Made by a program: the position numbers and the translations under genes | Notes under the pieces: model-generated | Told to the model about the DNA's origin: nothing | Database searches by the model: none | The model's input: only the letters and a program-made list of their open reading frames with translations | Source of the DNA: Alopecurus myosuroides | Lineage: Eukaryota > Streptophyta > Magnoliopsida > Poales > Poaceae | Length of the DNA: 64,000 nt | Direction: 5' to 3' | Assembly (NCBI GenBank): GCA_028641055.1 | Contig: CM054062.1 | Span: forward strand, 9,154,047-9,218,046 | Shown: piece after piece, positions 32,582 to 44,245 of the stretch | How the letters are laid out: each line of letters starts with the position of its first letter | Position numbering within the stretch: the first letter of the stretch is position 1

Positions 32582-33943
32582 TGATGACCCACAAGTACAT
32601 GGGATCGCAACAGTCTTCGAGGGAAGAAAAACCCAAATTTATTGATTCGACACCAGGGGATCCAAAGAATATTTGTGAGCCTTAACAAGTGAGTTCTCAA
32701 TTCACCTGCACCTGAATGTGGACTTGTTCGCAGTGGTTTATCAGTAGTAACAGATTTATAGTAGCAGCAGTAGTGATATAATAGCAGCAATAGTGTTTGA
32801 AGTAAACAGTGGGATTAAATACTGTAGGCATAGGGATATATGGACGGGCGTTGCATGGATAAGATAGTTCATATAATAATCAAGACATGGGCATTGCATA
32901 TAAATAAGATAAAGCATCCAAGTACTAAGTAACCATAGGCATGTGTTCCGTAAATACTCGTACGTGCTCGCAATGAGAACTTGCACAACATCTTTTGTCC
33001 TACCAGCCCGTTTTCAGCGGGACCTCAAGGGAACTACTGGTAATTAAAGTGTTCCTTTAATGGAACACCATAGCAAAGCATTAACACTCCGTGAACACAT
33101 GTGATCCTCACATCACAGCCATCCCCTCCGGTTGTCCCAAATTCTGTCACTTCGGGGCCTCGGGTTCCGGACAACTATATGTGTAAACAACTTGCAGGTA
33201 TGATCAAGAAACAATAATTATCATCGTGATTCAATAACATGTTCATATCTAAGATCATGGCCCTCGGGCCCAAAGTGGCAAGCATTAAGCATGACAAGTT
33301 GCAACAATGTCAATAGCACTAATAGAGGATACTAGGCACTATGCCCTAACAATCACGGCATTATTACATGAACAATCTCATCCAATCCCTACCATCCCCT
33401 TCAGCCTACAACGGGGGAATTACTCACACATGGATGGGGGAAACATGGATGGTCGATGGAGAGGCGTTGGTGATGACGATGGCGACGATCTCCTCCAATT
33501 CCCCGTCCCGGCAGGGTGCCAAAACGGAGTTTCTGAACCCCGAAAAAGGATTCGTGATGGCGGCGGCGCTACAGACTTCTTTCTGGAAAACGATCGAACC
33601 CCCTCGGGTCTTTAGGTTTCAGGGCATATATAGTCGAAAGGGGAGTCCGAGGGGGTGTGGGAGTGGCCCACACCACCAGGTGGCGCGGCCTAGGGGGGCA
33701 CCAGGGGTGGTGTGGCCCCTCCTTTGGCCCACTTCTGGCTCCCGGGGTCTTCCGGTGTTTTAAGACCAATGGGGTCTTTTCTGGGCAATTTTCCGAAAGT
33801 TGATTTTTCTGCACAAAACGAGACACCAAAGTAATTCTGCTGAAAACATCGCTAGTCTGTGTTAGTTGCATTCAAAACACACAAGTTTAGAGGGAAAACA
33901 TCAGCAAAGTGTTCGGAAAAGTAGATACGTTTTTTACGTATCA
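32582..33943 (-). repeat. 5' LTR of element B
   Basis: The minus-strand LTR starts TGATACGTAAAAAACG at 33943 and ends …TTGTGGGTCATCA at 32582. It is 1362 bp against 1318 bp for the 3' LTR, the difference being mostly one indel near 32760-32830. It includes a GGCATATATAG TATA-like box near 33620. Confidence 0.8.
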
Positions 33944-34189
33944 TCCCTCGAAACTTGTCGGCGGCGGCGGCGGAGCTGAGGAACTTTTCATGGAAAAAGG
34001 ACTGATTGATTTAGGGTTTATGCATCGGGAGGCATATATAGGCTAAAGGGCGATGGCGGTGGGCGCCGAGGGCCCACACCACCCCTAGGCGCGTCCGTAA
34101 AACGAAGGAAAACATGTGAAAACATAACGACATTGGATAGAAAACAAGCATGAAACATCAAAAATTATAGATACGTTTGAGACGTATCA
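33944..34189 (-). repeat. 5' LTR of element A, distal start
   Basis: The minus-strand LTR start TGATACGTCTCAAACGTATC lies at 34189. The sequence continues to TCCCT (33944-33948), which duplicates TCCCC at 3839-3843 across element B. About 250 bp present at the corresponding place in A-prime are missing here. CTGCG (34190-34194) is the candidate target duplication of A, but its partner lies outside the window. Confidence 0.75.
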
Positions 34190-35225
34190 CTGCGTCACTA
34201 GCTGATGTGGACACTCGAACAAAGAAGTATTCGAGTGATCCGGAATATAACTCGAACCCTGTGAGGCCTTTTAACAGGGTAAAAAGTTCTCCGAGGAAGT
34301 ACATAAGTTGAGGTTTCCTCCCTTTTCACTCAAAAGATTGACTCGAGTGAGATGTGCCAGAAATCTCTGTTTACCCAGATTGCACGGTTGCGATAGAACT
34401 CTGGATGTCGTACTTATTATACGAAGGTAAGACCCGCATACCAGTTCCAACGGCCTGGGAGTTACACCACTGCCGCGCTACCTAGTATTTTTCCATGCCA
34501 ACATGTGTGATGAAAATCTCGACGGATGCGTTGGATAAAATAACTGAAATTTGGAATTCTACTCGGTAAGACTTCAACAGCGCGAGTCGAGTTACCCAAG
34601 GTTTTTCCGGGTTTGAGCCTGAGGACTCAAAGCCCGAGTATGCCAATGGTGCTTTCTCCCGAGTGCGATTAGTTTACCTCGATCAGTCAAGTAGATCGAG
34701 ACTATTGAGTCATATCTTTCAGAAACTGATCATGGAAAACACCCGAGTTAATCCATCCCGGAGTTTGAGTTCCTTGATCGAGAGACCCCCACAATGGGCA
34801 TACCCGACACGGCCCATTAGGGGATACCTTGACAAGACCCTGGAGTAGCCGCGTGAAGGACCACAAAATAAGCCCACATGGAAGCAGAATAAGGAAAGAC
34901 TTGGACAACAAGGTTAGGAAAGAATAGCAACCGACTCGGAAACGAGTCCAATGCATGTACAACTCCCAGACCCGGCTACCTATATAGAGCACGTGAGGGG
35001 GTCACGAACAACCAGACAACCCTAGGTTCAGTGCTACACCAGATTCAATCTGCAACAACACCCCCTGTAATCGTTTCTTTTCACCTCATCGGAATAAAAT
35101 CCGGCAGGCAGCAACCCATCGAGTCGAGTAGCCCACAAGCGCCCTTTTCCTTTTCGAAACCCCAGATCCCCCACCATGGGGATTGTTGAGGTCACATCCT
35201 CTTCACTACTTCCAACACTTGGAAG
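34190..35225 (+). mobile_element. LTR-like fragment interrupted by element A
   Basis: This AT/GC-balanced stretch has no conserved coding sequence. It contains a CTATATAGAGC TATA box (about 34979) followed by CAACCCTAGGTTCAG and a CCTGTAATCG…GGAATAAA stretch that looks like a transcript end. This layout suggests the promoter-R-U5 part of a gypsy LTR. Family unknown, boundaries not resolved. Confidence 0.4.
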
Positions 35226-36498
35226 GTGCAGATGGTGAGGTCCCTTTTCCACCCTCCCGATGTGGATGAAATCTTAAGTATCAGGATCCCAAACATCTCG
35301 GGGGAAGACTTCATTGCTTGGGAAGATGAAAGAAATGGTATCTTCTCTATGAGAAGTGCTACAGACTAGGTTTCCATCTAAAGGAGAAATGACAACATAC
35401 TTCAACTAGCTCAAGCCCGAATGGTGAAAGAGGCATCTGGAAACTAATTTGGGACTCCAAGGTGCCCCAAAAAATAAAGGTGTTTGGCTAGAAGCTAACA
35501 AGAAATACTCTTGGTGTCCAGGCCCACTGGTGTAATCGAAACATGAACGTACTCCCCCACTTGCAATATCTGCGGCATGGAACCGAAGGCAGCTCATCAT
35601 GCCATGGTGAATTGCACAAAGGCCGTGGCTCTCATAATACAACTGAGAAACATTTGGGACCTTCCAATAGAAAAACTCTTCGAAAAAATAGGATAGGATT
35701 GGGTCCTCATCTTTCTGAACTAGTGCAATGAAGATACTAGATCAAAACTACTGTTCATGTGGTGGAGAACGTGGCACATGCGCAACAATATGATTTTTGG
35801 AGACGGTAGATGTTCTGTGGAGCAATCTGCTCGGGTCTTATTGTTCTTCTTTCCTTCAAGAGAATTGCACTACTGTCGAGACTGATTGGAAAGGTAAGAA
35901 ACATGTGGGGAAAGTTGAAGTTGTGGAGACGCCCAAACACCTGGATACTCCTGTGACTTGGGAAAAGCCCGATGAAGGCCGGTACAAACTTAATGTGGAT
36001 GCAAGTTTCTTTGTGGAAGACGACAAAAGAGCGTGGGGAACTATAATGCGTGACTGCTTGGGTAAGATAATTTTCTTAGGATGGGGGACAATTCCACACT
36101 GCCAAATAACTGAAACTGCGGGAGCCATTGCTATTTTGGAAGGGGTTAAAGCTATGTTCCCCTTTGTGGATAAACATATCATCATTGAGAGCGACAATGC
36201 AACTGTGGTTCAAGCTCTCCGCAGTTCCGAAAACTGCAAGTCCGCAGTTATGGTCATCCTGCTAGAGGCAAAGAGACTAATGAACAACCTAAAGGGCTTC
36301 AAGAATTAAAAAGGTCTGTAGATCTTGGAATACGGCAACGCACAATGTTGCGAAGTATAGCATTAGAGCGTGGTGTGATGGAGTGTTGTTCGAACTTGTG
36401 GCCCCCTGCGTGGAGGTTAACAGACATAGTATTGTAAGGAAGTTTGTAAACTCCCTGTTATCGAGGAGTAAATGTCACCTTTTGTTCAAAAAAAAAAA
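35226..36498 (+). mobile_element. 5'-truncated LINE with RNase H and poly(A) tail
   Basis: Near 35240-35560 the translation gives HPPDVDEILSIRIPN, AWEDERNGIFSMRSAYRLGF and WKLIWDSKVPQKIKVFG, typical of the zf-RVT region of plant LINEs. About 35,880-36,309 encodes an RNase H (RVT_3-like) domain with KLNVDASF, ITETAGAIAILEG and IIIESDNATVVQAL, which include the expected Asp, Glu and Asp. Several stops and shifts separate these parts. The element ends at an A-run (36488-36498). The RT core and endonuclease are absent, as expected for 5' truncation. The start is approximate and I could not confirm target duplications. Confidence 0.7.
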
Positions 36499-37110
36499 TA
36501 TACAACACATTAACAAATGCATTTCATATTAACATACGTAGAAAAAACATGAATAAAGCATGATTCTAAAACAGACTAAAGCGAAAACCGGAAAACATAC
36601 ACAACCTTGTCCCCGAAGTAAACAGTACTAGGTTTATAACATGAATACAGTAGCAAAAATAGCCATGTTAAAATGCAGCAATATCACGCTTCACGGACTC
36701 ACGAGGCGTCCCCTGCCGCCGCCTCTAGCCCCACCTCCGCCCAGCCTCTGCCCCTCGCCGTCGTCGCCGGCGGCCGTCGGCCGGCCTGCGGCGGCGGCGG
36801 GGCCTCCCCGCCTCTTCCTCCTCCGTTCCCTCCTTTGTTCCTCCCTCCTCCTCCAGGTTGGTTCCGAGCTCCGCCCGTCGGTGGCCATGGCGCGGAGATG
36901 CAGTTCCCCTGGTTAACATGGGTACAGAGGTGAGGCAAGCTCCATTAACGGTATCACTACGCAGCTCGGCCCGTGGTGGCGTTGGATGCTCTGGGCGGAT
37001 CTGGAGGGCCAGATCTGTCGCGGTTGGCTCCCCCGTCGCCGCTCCTAGCTCGGGTGCTGGGGGCAACAATTGCTGTGGCTGGCCGGGGCTGGTGATGGTC
37101 CGTGACGAAG
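36499..37110. other. Unassigned segment with GC-rich leader-like block
   Basis: 36499-36690 is AT-rich and featureless. 36691-36910 is very GC-rich with CCG/CTC repeats and resembles a grass transcript leader. 36960-37110 contains GGATCTGGAGGGCCAGATCT, a phrase I associate with 5' leaders of LINEs or host genes. Frames on both strands look compositional. It may be the 5' end of another LINE or of a gene, cut by element E. Confidence 0.3.
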
Positions 37111-37591
37111 ATATGGATTCTGGATCCTGCGGATAAGGACACCCCCTCTCAGGCCCAAGGCGAAGGCCCAAGAAGAGGAGCCCTTGGAGTACTCCAGAAG
37201 GCCCACGTGAAGCCCATCCGCACTAAACTTGCGGGTTAAGTTAGAAAACATGTAACCGACCTAGCTAGGGTTGGAGTCCTCTCTGGGTAGAACTCGAGAC
37301 CTGGCCGCCTATATAAAGCCAGGAGAGCCCCCGAGAGAGGACCAAGAAATACCGCACGACCAAAAGCCTTGAACTCGAGACCTACTCTCGATTCGAGCAC
37401 AACCTTTGTAACCGATCTAATCTTCAATACAGATCGACAAGAGGCAGGAGTAAGGGTTTTACCTCTACGAGGGCCCCGAACCTGGGTAAATCTCGCTCCC
37501 TGTCTAGCCGACGATTCCACCAGCGCTCATGGGTTCTCCGAATCGAAACCCGATAGGTTCATCGAAGGGATTTGTTGAGTCAGGGATTCGA
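37111..37591 (+). repeat. 5' LTR of element E (Tat-lineage gypsy)
   Basis: A region of about 0.45-0.48 kb lies in front of the primer site. It contains a TATA box (CCTATATAAAGCC, about 37309), a transcript-end-like GTAACCGATCTAATC, and passes into TTGGCGCC at 37595. The left boundary is uncertain; TGCGGATAAGG near 37127 is one candidate start. The expected …CA end is mutated or lies a few bases upstream. Confidence 0.5.
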
Positions 37592-37595
37592 AAAT

Positions 37596-37613
37596 TGGCG
37601 CCGTCTGTGGGAA
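37596..37613 (+). other. Primer-binding site of element E
   Basis: TGGCGCCGTCTGTGGGAA is the primer-site form commonly seen in grass Tat-type gypsy elements. It fixes the LTR end just upstream and shows that the ATG at 37529 lies in the LTR and is not the gag start. Confidence 0.75.
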
Positions 37614-37675
37614 CGGCGGGCGCTGGATCACCGGCATCCTCGGCTTCATCGACATCAAACTCTCGTTGGAATCCA

Positions 37676-40217
37676 ATGACTACGGCTCCGAACAATCCTT
37701 TACGGATCGGATCTGTCGTGGTCACACCGCACTCGCCGGAATCGCGCCCGGTATTCGAAGATCTGGAGGAGAGCGTCACCCTGACGTTCGGGAGCCTCAA
37801 ATTCGTGACGAACAGGGACGGAATCCTCCACTTCTCGGATGAATCGGAGACTGAATCTGGAGCTGTCGACTCGCGCCGTCACCTGGAGAAAAGTGGCGAG
37901 TCGATCCGCTTCAACGCCAACAACTATCACACCCTCCCGACGGAGGAACCATCAAGAATCCAAAGAAACCTTCGACCTACGCCTAGGACGCACGAGCTTC
38001 GACTAGCTCAAGTCTGCATGGCAGGGTCGGAACAAGGCTCGGAAACAGAACACAGCGCGACTGAGCGCAACATAATCGGCGTCTCGCGGGAATCTTGGAA
38101 ACGGGCGAAGGAAGCCATGCGAACAAGCAAGCCACCCGCAGCCGGATCCTCACATGAAGACATGGTGGCCTACCACTATCACCTGGTGAGAGCAGCCACG
38201 ATTATCAAAGATGCTCGGGTAGATCTGGCCCGCCGAAGAAGAGCGGCGGACGAATCAAGCCAGAGACGAGATGGGCTATCCGTAACACCCTCGGTCGGAA
38301 CCCGACCCGCGAGGAAAGGACACGCATCCACGTCTAGGAACGACGAATCCATACCCGAAACAAACAGATCAACCACTCCTTCTCTCATGCGAGTCGACGA
38401 CGATGGCAACGTGTACCCGCAAACTCCCGCCGCGGCGGTTCTAGCCGCGGCAACCTACATGCAGATGAACCAACCGACGGAAAGGGACCCTCGGGCAGAG
38501 CAATACAAGCAAATACGAAAAGGACTCGGGTTGGCGGCCGCAAGGCTCGCCTCTCACGACCGCAAGAAGGCCGAAGAGCAGCAGGAGAAGGAGCGAAGGG
38601 AGAAAGAGAAAGATAAAGAAACGCCCCGCAGGCACAGAAGCTCTTCACCAAGGAGAGATAAATCACCACGCCGCGGTCGAGGAAAAGAAGCTAGACGCCG
38701 CGGCGACAGTCGAAGCAGCAGTGAAGAAATCCCGAGAGACAGAAACTCGCGACACCATAGCGGCCGCTCGAGAAAACGAAGCAAGGAACCAAGGAAAGAT
38801 GACGACCGCGACCGGCCAGAATACGACGCGCGATCAGATCTCCCTCAAAAAAGGGTGGATAAGGCAAGGGCTTCGCGATATCGCGAGCGCTCTTCATCTG
38901 GCTCCTCGGATGACGAAACCTGCGGAGCACTCTGTTTCGCTCGCAGCATCCGCGAAGCACCTCTACCCAAAAGGTTCAAGCTCAGCACGGAGGTGATGAA
39001 GTACGACGGCTCACTCGAGCCCTCTCAATGGCTAAGCGATTACCTCACGACAGTAAAATGCCAACGTGGGAACAAGAACACGACTATGCAATACCTCAAT
39101 TTGCATCTTACTGGCGCGGCCCGCAGTTGGCTAGAAAGAAGACCAAAATCTTGCTACGCATCGTGGGATGATTTGCATCGCGACTTCTGCAAAAATTTCC
39201 AGTCGACTTACAAGAGGCCAGCTACAATCGAAGAACTACGAGCCTGCAAGCAGAAGAGCGGCGAGTCCACACGCGAATACATCCAGCGGTGGACAACGCT
39301 CAGGAATACCGCGGGAACCATCTCAGAAGAAGTAGCGATCGAAGCCTTCGCAAAGGGAGCCAGAAGAACTGCCTTTCAAGAGGAGCTAGGCAGAGCTGCA
39401 CCCAAGACTATCGGGGAGCTGATGATCATAGCCGAAAAGTGGGCTAACGGAGAAGATGCGGTACGCAACGAAAGAACATCGTCACCCGCACACGATGACG
39501 ATCGTCACGGTCGAAGGAAAAGAAGAAAATACTATGATCATGAGGACAGAGAGGAGTTGGTTGCCGCGGAATTCACCCGAAACCGCGATTCCGGTCGCCG
39601 TGGAAATCGCGAGTGGAGACCAAAGGCCAAAGAAAAATCCCCCGAGGAAGACCTAGATGCATACTGCTCGCTACATCTATTCACAGATAAGCGCACGGGC
39701 AAAACCAAGGCAACACACTTGCTCAAGGATTGCCGAAAGTTCCATGACATCTCGGACGCACTCGCGAGGAAAAGATCCGCCTCCACTCAAAATTACCCGC
39801 CGCTTCCAGGAGGAGGGCACCAAGGATTCCAGCCGCCACCACCACCACCTCCACCCGCAAACCCAAACATGGCGCTAGCTGCAGTACCCGCACCACCGAA
39901 CGCCGGAGCAAACGCGTATCCAAACCCGGCAGGACAACTCGCAATGATCCAGAAGGTATGCCCCTCTCGCAGAGCTCAAAAGACTAACACAAGGCAATTA
40001 TGCATGGCAGTGCAGACACCGCCAACGAAGACCGAGTACCTGAAAATGGCGGACCAGCCGATCACGTTCTCGATGAAAGATCACCCACCACGAGTCTATC
40101 GACCAGGACACGCCGCCCTGGTCATCCAGGCGCAAATTGGCAACTACGACTTAGCCCGCATATTCATGGATGGGGGCAGCGGCCTCAACATTATCTACGC
40201 GGATACACTCCGTCGGG
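37676..40217 (+). pseudogene. gag: Gag and start of protease of element E
   Basis: The frame is open from the LTR. The first ATG after the primer site is 37676. The N-terminal half is basic and disordered (RRHRSSSPRRDKSPRRGRGK and similar SR-type text). The gag core lies around 38,960-39,430 (GSLEPSQWLSDYL, LTGAARSWLERRPKS, KSGESTREYIQRWTTLR). A C3H-like stretch (YCSLHL…LKDCRKFH) is at about 39,660-39,750. The protease motif FMDGGSG is at 40163-40183. Directly after it an extra G in the GGG run at 40215-40217 shifts the frame, so the remainder reads in a different frame downstream. Gag itself seems otherwise open over more than 800 codons. Confidence 0.75.
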
Positions 40218-43200
40218 ATGAACAAGAACTTGGACGGCCTCCCGGAATCAGAAACATCCTTCCACGGGATAGTTCCAGGCAAGGCTGTCCGTCCACTCGG
40301 AACAATCAACCTAGAAGTTGTGCTAGGCACGCAGAGCAACTACAGGAGAGAGTTCCTCGACTTCGAAGTTGTCGATTGGCCTTCACAGTACCACGCCATC
40401 TTAGGCCGAACAGCGTTCGCCAGATTCATGGCAGTACCGCACTACGCCTACCTGAAGCTCAAGCTACCTGGCGAACATGGCGTAATCACCATTGACGGGG
40501 ACTTTCAGAAATCCAACAAATGCGACATTGAGTTCAACGAGATCGCAAAATCTTTCGGGATGCACGAAGAATTCCAAGAGCTGGCAAAAACCACGGATCA
40601 CTCCGTGATGCCCCTCACGAAGAAAAATGCGCCTGAGCTAGAATTTAGCGCCAACAGCGACACCCGAAAGCATCAAGTGCACCCGACAGACTCTGCGAAG
40701 ACAGCGATGGTTTCAACAACCCTCTCGCAAGCATAGGAAAGCGCGCTCGTCAAACTCCTCCGTGAGTACTGGGAAATTTTCGCCTGGCAGCCCTCAGATA
40801 TGCCAGGAATACCCAGGGAGTTTGCCGAGCACTCACTCGAAGTCTTTCCAGACGCTAAACCCATCAAGCAGACCACGCGAAAATTTTCAGAGCCCAAGCA
40901 AAAGGCGCTTGGAGAGGAAGTAAACAGATTGCTAGCTGCGAAATTCATCAGGGAGATCAAGATATCCACTTGGTTAGCAAACCCGGTGTTGGTCCCCAAA
41001 AAGAACACGGATATCCTTCGAGTGTGTATCGACTACACATCGTTAAATAAGCATTGCCCCAAGGATAATTTTCCCCTCCCGCGAATCGACCAGATCGTGG
41101 ATTCTACAGCAGGCTGCCAACGCCTCTCCTTCCTGGATGCCTATTCGGGATACAATCAGATCCGAATGAAAAAGGAGGATGAAGAAAAGACAGCATTTAT
41201 CACACCTCACGGTGTCTACTGCTACACAACAATGCCCTTCGGGCTGAAGAACGCAGGCGCAACATATCAGCGCTGCATGCAAAGATGCCTCGCCAACCTC
41301 ATTGGCAAGAACGTGCAAGTGTACGTTGACGACATTGTCATCAAGACTCGAGTTGAGGACACACTCCTTGAAGATATTAGAGAAACATTCGACGCCCTCA
41401 ACGCGTACAGGATCAAGCTCAATCCGACCAAATGTGTCTTTGGCGTTCCGGCAGGAAAACTTCTCGGGTATCTGGTATCCGCCAGAGGCATTGAAGCCAA
41501 CCCGGAGAAAATACAAGCTATCTTAACCATGAAGGAGCCAACCAACCTGCGCGGAGTACAACAGCTCGCAGGGCGATTAGCCGTCCTAAGCAGATTCATC
41601 GCACGATTGGGGGAGCAAGCATTACCCTTTTACAAGTTGTTGAAAAAGACAGACAAATTCGAGTGGACACCCGAAGCTAAGCAAGCATTCGCAGATTTGA
41701 AGCGGTCATTGCAAAGTAGGCGCATCCTCGCAACACCGCGAGAAGGGGAGCCACTTTTCTTGTACCTAGCCGCCACAAACCAGGTCATCAGCATAGCAAT
41801 CGTGGTCGAACGACCTGAGGAAGGCAAAGCGTACGGAGTTCAACGTCCAATATATTACATCAGCGAAGTACTCTCACCATGCAAGCAACGCTACCCTCAC
41901 TACCAGAAGCTCGCGTACGGAGTTGTTCTTACCGCCCGTAAGCTCAAACACTATTTCCAGGAACACGCCATTACAGTGGCTAATGATGCGTCACTCGGGA
42001 CGATCATGAACAACCCTATGGCATCCGGAAGAATAGCAAAATGGAACATCGAGTTGGGCGCTTGGGACATCACTTACGCAGGACGAAGCGCAATCAAATC
42101 CCAGGTGCTCGTTGAATTCCTAAGCGAATGGACAGAATTACAAACCCCAGGACCACCCGAGTACACGAGCAATTGGATAATGTACTTTGACGGGTCCAAG
42201 AGAAACGAAGGAGCAGCAGCTGGAATAGTTCTTATATCCCCTCAGGGAGACAAGCTACAATACGTCCTATGATTGGATTTTCCACCGGATGATCCGGCAT
42301 CAAACAACGACGCAGAATACGAAGCTTTGTTGCACGGGATGAAGATGGCAATCGCCTGTGGAGCTACTCGCCTAATGATTTACGGCGACTCCAATCTCAT
42401 TGTGCAACAAACAATGAAAGAGTGTGATGCAATCGCCAAAAACATGATCGCGTATCGCGACATGTACAATCTACTCGAAAGAAGTTTTAAGGGATGCGAG
42501 CTAAAGCACATCGCAAGATCCAGCAACGAAGAAGCAGATCGACTGGCAAACATGGGTTCCACGAATACACCCATACCACCAGGAATATATTTCGAACGGA
42601 TGATCAAGCGATCGGTAAAAATCAAGAAAGCTGCAGAAGCAATAGCAGTGCCAGAAACAGAGGTCAACCCGCAAGTCGCCCTTATCGAGCTCGTTCATAA
42701 CATATCACGACAGGTTTTTCTGGTCGAGCCAGTCTGGACGCAGAAATATCTCGACTACCTGACCAACAGACAGCTCCCGGCTGACCCACGCGAGGCTCGA
42801 CAAATAATCAGACGCAGCAAATCCTTTCGGATAGTCAATGGGGAATTATACAAGCAGAGCATCTCGGGAATACTTCAGCGTTGCATTGCACCCGAAGATG
42901 GCAAAGAATTGCTCCGTGACATCCACCAAGGAGATTGCGGACATCATGCTAGCTGGAAAACAATAATGGGGAAGGCCTTCCGAGCAGGATTCTACTGGCT
43001 GACCGCAGCTACCGACGCAAAGAACCTGGTCGAACGATGCGATGCCTGTCAGCGATTCGCACCAAGACCACATGCACCTGCTACGGAATTGCACATGATA
43101 CCCATTGCCTGGCCCTTCGCACAATGGGGGCTAGACATGGTCGGACCACTACGCAAGTCCACCCCTGGAGGATATACACACTTGCTGGTCGCAGTTGACA

Positions 43201-43970
43201 AATTCACCAAATGGATCGAGGCCACGCCAGTAACTTCGGCTAGCGCCCAATGCGCCGTCAAGTTTCTTGACTCCATCGTATGCAGATTTGGTGTGCCACA
43301 CGACATCATTACATACAATGGTACAAATTTCACAGCAAAGGAAACACAACAGTTCTGCGAGGAAAAGGGCATCAACTTCAAGTTTGCTTCGGTTGCCCAC
43401 CCGCAAACCAATGGACAAGTCGAGAGATCCAACGGTTTAGTTTCGGCTGGCATCAAGAAACGCCCACTCGATCGTCTACACCCCGCCGCAGGACATTGGG
43501 CGGACGAATTACCCTCCGTCCTATGGAGCCTCCGCACAACTCCCAACTGATCTACAAAATACACGCCATTTTTCATGGTATACGGGGCAGAAGCAGTCCT
43601 CCCCGAGGACGTTCGATTCAGCGCCCCACGAGTTGTGGCCTACAGCGAAGAAACCTCTAACAGGGCACTCGCAGAAGATATGGATGCACTCGACGAAATG
43701 CGGGACATCGCACTCGCCAGATCCGCAGTATATCAGCAATCCCTGCGAAACTATCATAGTCGCCGCATACGCCACAGAGCATTCGCGGTTGGAGACCTAG
43801 TGCTGCGACTCAAGCAGAAGGAAGGACATAAGCTCGAACCACCCTGGGAAGGACCCTTCATCATACACGAAGTAATCCCAGGCGGGGCCTACAGATTGAA
43901 GAATCCATCGACTGGAGGAATCTATTCCAATCCTTGGAATATTGCGCACCTCCGCAAATTCTATCCCTAG
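40218..43970 (+). pseudogene. pol: Pol of element E (protease end, RT, two RNase H domains, integrase), broken
   Basis: In the frame after the shift the order is: protease C-terminus (YHAILGRTAFARFMAVPH), a TAG at 40734-40736, RT with YVDD at 41322-41333, a degenerate RNase H, a TGA at 42270-42272 inside a second, archaeal-type RNase H (YFDGSKRNEGAAAG, then NNDAEYEALLHGM, IYGDSNLIVQQ), an integrase finger (GHHASW…CDACQ), the integrase core (WGLDMVGPL), a TGA at 43548-43550 and a C-terminal region ending at 43970. Dual RNase H marks the Tat lineage. The second catalytic Asp of integrase is Tyr (ITYNGTNF, 43314-43316). Both TGA codons stand where Arg (CGA) is usual. This copy is dead. Confidence 0.85.
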
Positions 43971-44245
43971 GTTTACTTGTTCTCACAACAAATAAGGCTA
44001 TGCTAGCCACTCTTGTAGCTCGAATACATGGCTTCTCAGTCATCGCAATAAAAACATGGTTTCTCCATCATATTCATTCACAACTTCCTATTTTTACGCG
44101 CTCAAAAGTTACAGGAACACACCCCATAAATACACGGGGGCTACGCATACGACTAAGCATTACAGGAAAAAAGCATACATACAAGGTTATACACCTTACA
44201 ACAGTTTTACAAACTATACAAGGATACAGGATATGCATCCGACAA

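Larger units (their letters stand above)
3844..33943 (-). mobile_element. Element B: Athila-type element lacking RT and integrase
   Basis: This minus-strand element is bounded by LTRs at 32582-33943 (5') and 3844-5161 (3'). Both have the same termini: GACGTATCA-like at the outer start and GTGGGTCA/ACC-like at the end. The flanking five bases (TCCCC and TCCCT) fit a target duplication with one later mutation. After removing the nested A-prime/C/D1 stack (7874-28305), B is about 9.7 kb. In minus-strand order it holds a primer site, gag, a damaged protease, an env-position ORF, a long untranslated region and a polypurine tract. RT, RNase H and integrase are absent: fewer than 1 kb separates protease and env-like ORF. 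Spread of this copy would have needed enzymes supplied in trans. Confidence 0.8.

Noticed and set aside
35797..36309. A host RNase H-like gene
   Set aside because: The zf-RVT text upstream, broken frames and a terminal A-run show that it is the tail of a LINE.
37700..39944. Minus-strand frames opposite gag of E
   Set aside because: Arg/Ser- and Pro-rich shadows of the basic gag text.
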